15,508 nucleotides of DNA from Clostridia bacterium (GTDB taxonomy: Bacteria > Bacillota > Clostridia > Oscillospirales > CAG-272). Within the stretch, counting starts at the first letter, position 1; each line of letters begins with the position of its first letter. The notes under the pieces were generated by a model. The model made no database searches, was not told the DNA's origin, and saw only the letters and a program-made list of their open reading frames with translations. The position numbers were made by a program, and so were the translations under genes. This document shows positions 13,543 to 15,508 of the stretch, piece after piece. The DNA lies in assembly GCA_029010655.1 (NCBI GenBank), contig JAQXKW010000056.1:1-15508 (forward strand). Direction: 5' to 3'.

Positions 13543-13550
13543 GCCTTATC

Positions 13551-13579
13551 ATTATACATTTAACGCATGGCTTTGTCAA
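13551..13579 (-). promoter_or_regulatory. Consensus sigma-A promoter of the blaI-like gene
   Basis: On the minus strand, TTGACA (13574-13579), a 17-base spacer and TATAAT (13551-13556) match the consensus at all positions. A promoter this strong fits a gene normally held down by a repressor. Confidence 0.9.
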
Positions 13580-13618
13580 CACTGTTCACGGTTTTTTTGA
13601 ATAAATTAAGAAAATTTG

Positions 13619-13628
13619 AACATTTGTA
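13619..13628. promoter_or_regulatory. BlaI-box-like site in the divergent intergenic region
   Basis: AACATTTGTA differs by one base from TACATTTGTA, which fits the TACAnnTGTA dyad known for BlaI/MecI operators. It lies about 40 bases upstream of the blaI-like -35 and about 110 bases before the divergent regulator gene. It is a candidate only. Confidence 0.35.
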
Positions 13629-13688
13629 GAATTTTATAAAGAATTTTTGTTACTAATTACAATACAATTGCCGAAATTAATATAATAC

Positions 13689-13717
13689 TCGACTTTTTAT
13701 TCCGTTTGTGGTAAAAT
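13689..13717 (+). promoter_or_regulatory. Probable promoter of the ROK-like regulator
   Basis: TCGACT (13689-13694), a 17-base spacer and an extended -10 TGGTAAAAT (TG at 13709-13710, TAAAAT 13712-13717). The AAGGAGG ribosome binding site starts about 6 bases later, so the leader would be short. Confidence 0.5.
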
Positions 13718-13736
13718 ACAGCAAGGAGGATGCATT

Positions 13737-14756
13737 ATGGACTTTTTGAACATAAGAGACGATTCCGTGTATAAAATATTCAAGGCTTCCCTTAATCCTT
13801 ACCCCGTTTCCCGTTCGGAAATTGCCGAAAATACGGGGATCAGCATTATGACAGTCGGAAAGGTTGTCGATATACTTGTAAACAACGGCGTTCTCTATCA
13901 GCATGCCGCCCGCAAATCAAATCTCGGCAGAAGGGCACGAGTTGTGGAGGGCAAAAGCGATCTGCGCATTGCGGTTTACAGCTTAACCGACACCCTGTTT
14001 TCCCTGAGCCTTACGGACATTTCCCTCCGTGTTAAGGCAACCTTCAGCTATAAGCCCGAAAGCCGTGTTCTTATTGAAGATGAATTGATTAAATTTTACG
14101 ACGATGCAGAAAAGTTCATACGTGCAAATTCCAATTATTCCAAGTGTATCGGTTCGGGAATTCTCGTTCCGAAGCATTACAATACGGAAAACGGGATTGC
14201 AGACATTGCGGCAACGGAGGGCAGCTTAATATGCCGCATTTTCACTCCGGGTCAAAGTAATTTTCCAGGTCGGTTTTTTGCGGTTTCCGACAGCAAAACC
14301 ATTACTCTGAACTATCTGTCGCAAAGCGAAGCGGACAAAAAGTCTTTCCTTGTTTTCTTTATTAACGACACCTTGGAAAGCTGTTTTTTCAGAGCGGGAG
14401 ACAATTCCTTTAAGCTGGGAAATTGCGGTACTCTTCCCTTTTATTCCGCAGGCACCGTAAACGACCGTTTACATAAATCCGCAGACCCTGAGCTTGTTGC
14501 CGACCTAATTTCAAGGCTTATTGTTTCCGTTATTTCCTGCGTTCTTCCCGATAATCTGGTTCTTACGGGAAGCAGATATAAGAGCATGAACGTATTCAAC
14601 GAGCTGACAAAGAATAATGTTATATTGAAATGTCAGGCGGCGGGCGTTCCCGTTCCCCATATTATCACAGGGATTAAGGACCACAGCCCCGTTGTGGGTA
14701 TTTCCTCGGAAATAAGAGATATGTGGTTTCATAAGGAAATTCTTGAAAATCATTGA
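13737..14756 (+). CDS. Degenerate ROK-family-like transcriptional regulator
   Basis: The 339-residue protein has an N-terminal winged helix (about 1-65: YPVSRSEIAENTGISIMTVGKVVDILVNNGVLYQ). The rest resembles a ROK sugar-kinase fold only in outline, with a strand/helix domain from about residue 75 and ISCVLPDNLVLTGS near 265-280 matching the late ROK helix-strand. The phosphate-binding DxGGT motif and the Cys/His zinc motif of ROK proteins are missing, so kinase activity is unlikely. It probably senses an unknown ligand or works without one. A strong AAGGAGG site lies 7 bases before the ATG. The divergent blaI-like gene shares its control region. Its TGA overlaps the -35 of the next gene. Confidence 0.65.
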   Translation: MDFLNIRDDSVYKIFKASLNPYPVSRSEIAENTGISIMTVGKVVDILVNNGVLYQHAARKSNLGRRARVVEGKSDLRIAVYSLTDTLFSLSLTDISLRVKATFSYKPESRVLIEDELIKFYDDAEKFIRANSNYSKCIGSGILVPKHYNTENGIADIAATEGSLICRIFTPGQSNFPGRFFAVSDSKTITLNYLSQSEADKKSFLVFFINDTLESCFFRAGDNSFKLGNCGTLPFYSAGTVNDRLHKSADPELVADLISRLIVSVISCVLPDNLVLTGSRYKSMNVFNELTKNNVILKCQAAGVPVPHIITGIKDHSPVVGISSEIRDMWFHKEILENH

Positions 14757-14780
14757 CAACGGCGCAATTTCTGTTATACT
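14753..14780 (+). promoter_or_regulatory. Sigma-A promoter of the CorC-like gene
   Basis: TTGACA (14753-14758), a 16-base spacer and TATACT (14775-14780) with an extended -10 TGT. The -35 contains the stop codon of the preceding gene, so the gene has its own promoter as well as possible readthrough. Confidence 0.8.
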
Positions 14781-14815
14781 TTTAATTAAGTTATGTTACT
14801 GAAAGGACAAAATTT

Positions 14816-15508
14816 ATGGACAGCGACAGTATAATCATGCTTCTTGTCATGATTTTACTAACCGCAATGTCGGGATATTTCTCGGCAACGGAAACAGCAT
14901 TTTCTTCATTCAACAGAATTAGACTGAAAAGCATGGCGGCGGCAGGCGATAAGCGGGCGGCGGCCGTTCTTCGGCTTGACGATAACTACGACAAGCTGAT
15001 TACAACCATATTAATAGGAAACAACATTGTAAATATCGTACTTACAACTATCGCAACCCTTTTCTTTATGCGCGTTTTAAGCAACCTTGAGGAGGACGTG
15101 ATAGCAACTATTTCAACTGTTATAATAACGGTTGCGGTGCTGATTTTCGGTGAAGTTACTCCTAAAACGCTCGCCAAGGACTATGCAGACGGATATGTGC
15201 TTGCCACACACGGAACAGTCCGCTTTTTTATGAATATTCTCTTCCCCGTTACGTTTCTTTTCGGCTTATGGAGAAAGCTTTTGTGCAAGGTATTCAAGGC
15301 ACGGGAAGAAGCCGTTACCACTGAGGACGATTTGATAACCATGGTGGACGAAGCGGAGCAGGACGGGGGTCTCGACGAGGACGAAAGCGAGCTTATCCGA
15401 AGCGCAATTGAGTTCAGCGACCTTACCGCAGGTGAAATTCTCACCCCCAGAATTGATATTATATCAATCGAAGAAGATACCGATCCCAGAGAGATTATGA
15501 TGATGTTC
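14816..15508 (+). CDS. HlyC/CorC (CNNM) family membrane protein, 5' part
   Basis: Only the first 231 residues are in the window and the reading frame is still open at its end. The CNNM (DUF21) membrane domain is clear: the first segment (about 6-24) ends in SGYFSATETAFSSFNRIRL, then LITTILIGNNIVNIVLTTIATLFF (61-84), then a third hydrophobic stretch ending in FGEVTPKTLAKDYAD (111-125). A fourth lies at about 135-155. The acidic linker EDDLITMVDEAEQDGGLDEDE leads into ILTPRIDIISI, where the CBS pair begins. Family members are proposed to export or regulate magnesium or cobalt. An AAAGGA site lies 8 bases upstream of the ATG. Confidence 0.93.
   Translation, partial: MDSDSIIMLLVMILLTAMSGYFSATETAFSSFNRIRLKSMAAAGDKRAAAVLRLDDNYDKLITTILIGNNIVNIVLTTIATLFFMRVLSNLEEDVIATISTVIITVAVLIFGEVTPKTLAKDYADGYVLATHGTVRFFMNILFPVTFLFGLWRKLLCKVFKAREEAVTTEDDLITMVDEAEQDGGLDEDESELIRSAIEFSDLTAGEILTPRIDIISIEEDTDPREIMMMF

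Noticed and set aside
1..15508. CRISPR array, tRNA, rRNA, prophage or insertion sequence
   Set aside because: No regularly spaced repeats, cloverleaf genes, transposase or integrase sequences, or target-site duplications were seen.

Overview
The window looks like a chromosomal stretch of an endospore-forming Clostridia-type Firmicute. A specific family such as Oscillospiraceae is only a guess. The evidence is the Firmicute gene orders phoH-ybeY-era-recO-mutS2 and ylxM-ffh-rpsP-khpA, AGGAGG-type ribosome binding sites, near-consensus sigma-A promoters, and the spore genes spoIIID and dpaAB. No rRNA, tRNA, CRISPR array, transposase or phage gene is visible.

Region 1 (1-4601, plus strand) is a tightly coupled operon whose stop and start codons often overlap. 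It holds the C-terminus of a PhoH-like protein, ybeY, era, recO and mutS2, for rRNA processing, ribosome assembly, DNA repair and ribosome rescue. Its outstanding feature is an in-frame TAA that splits era between the GTPase domain and the KH domain, although the coding sequence on both sides is otherwise intact and in one frame.

Region 2 (4602-5757) has a membrane-anchored DUF4830-type protein on the minus strand, abutting mutS2 tail to tail. Divergent from it is a response-regulator-like protein whose best start is a CTG codon. A perfect 15-bp bidirectional terminator closes this region.

Region 3 (5756-8065, minus strand) is the signal recognition and ribosome operon ylxM-ffh-rpsP-khpA. 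A strong promoter reads it, and an 11+11 bp palindrome sits exactly over the predicted transcription start.

Region 4 (8120-10371, minus strand) encodes a small flavodoxin-fold protein, an ECF transporter S component and the type III pantothenate kinase CoaX. The last two suggest vitamin B5 uptake and CoA synthesis. Both coaX and the transporter gene have structured, unexplained leaders. The coaX leader combines a 13-bp perfect hairpin with flanking direct repeats, and one hairpin arm recurs exactly at the coaX stop codon.

Region 5 (10398-12319) is a sporulation locus. spoIIID (minus) and dpaA-dpaB (plus, dipicolinate synthase) diverge from a 117-bp intergenic region with a SigE-like promoter.

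Region 6 (12333-15508) is accessory in character. A BlaI/MecI-type repressor is coupled not to a BlaR1 protease but to an unnamed protein with PD-(D/E)XK-like residues and a C-terminal winged helix. Divergent from these is a degenerate ROK-type regulator, and then the start of a CNNM/CorC-type membrane protein that runs off the window. The best candidates for undescribed biology are the split era, the BlaI/nuclease-like pair, the coaX and transporter leaders, and the ylxM operator.
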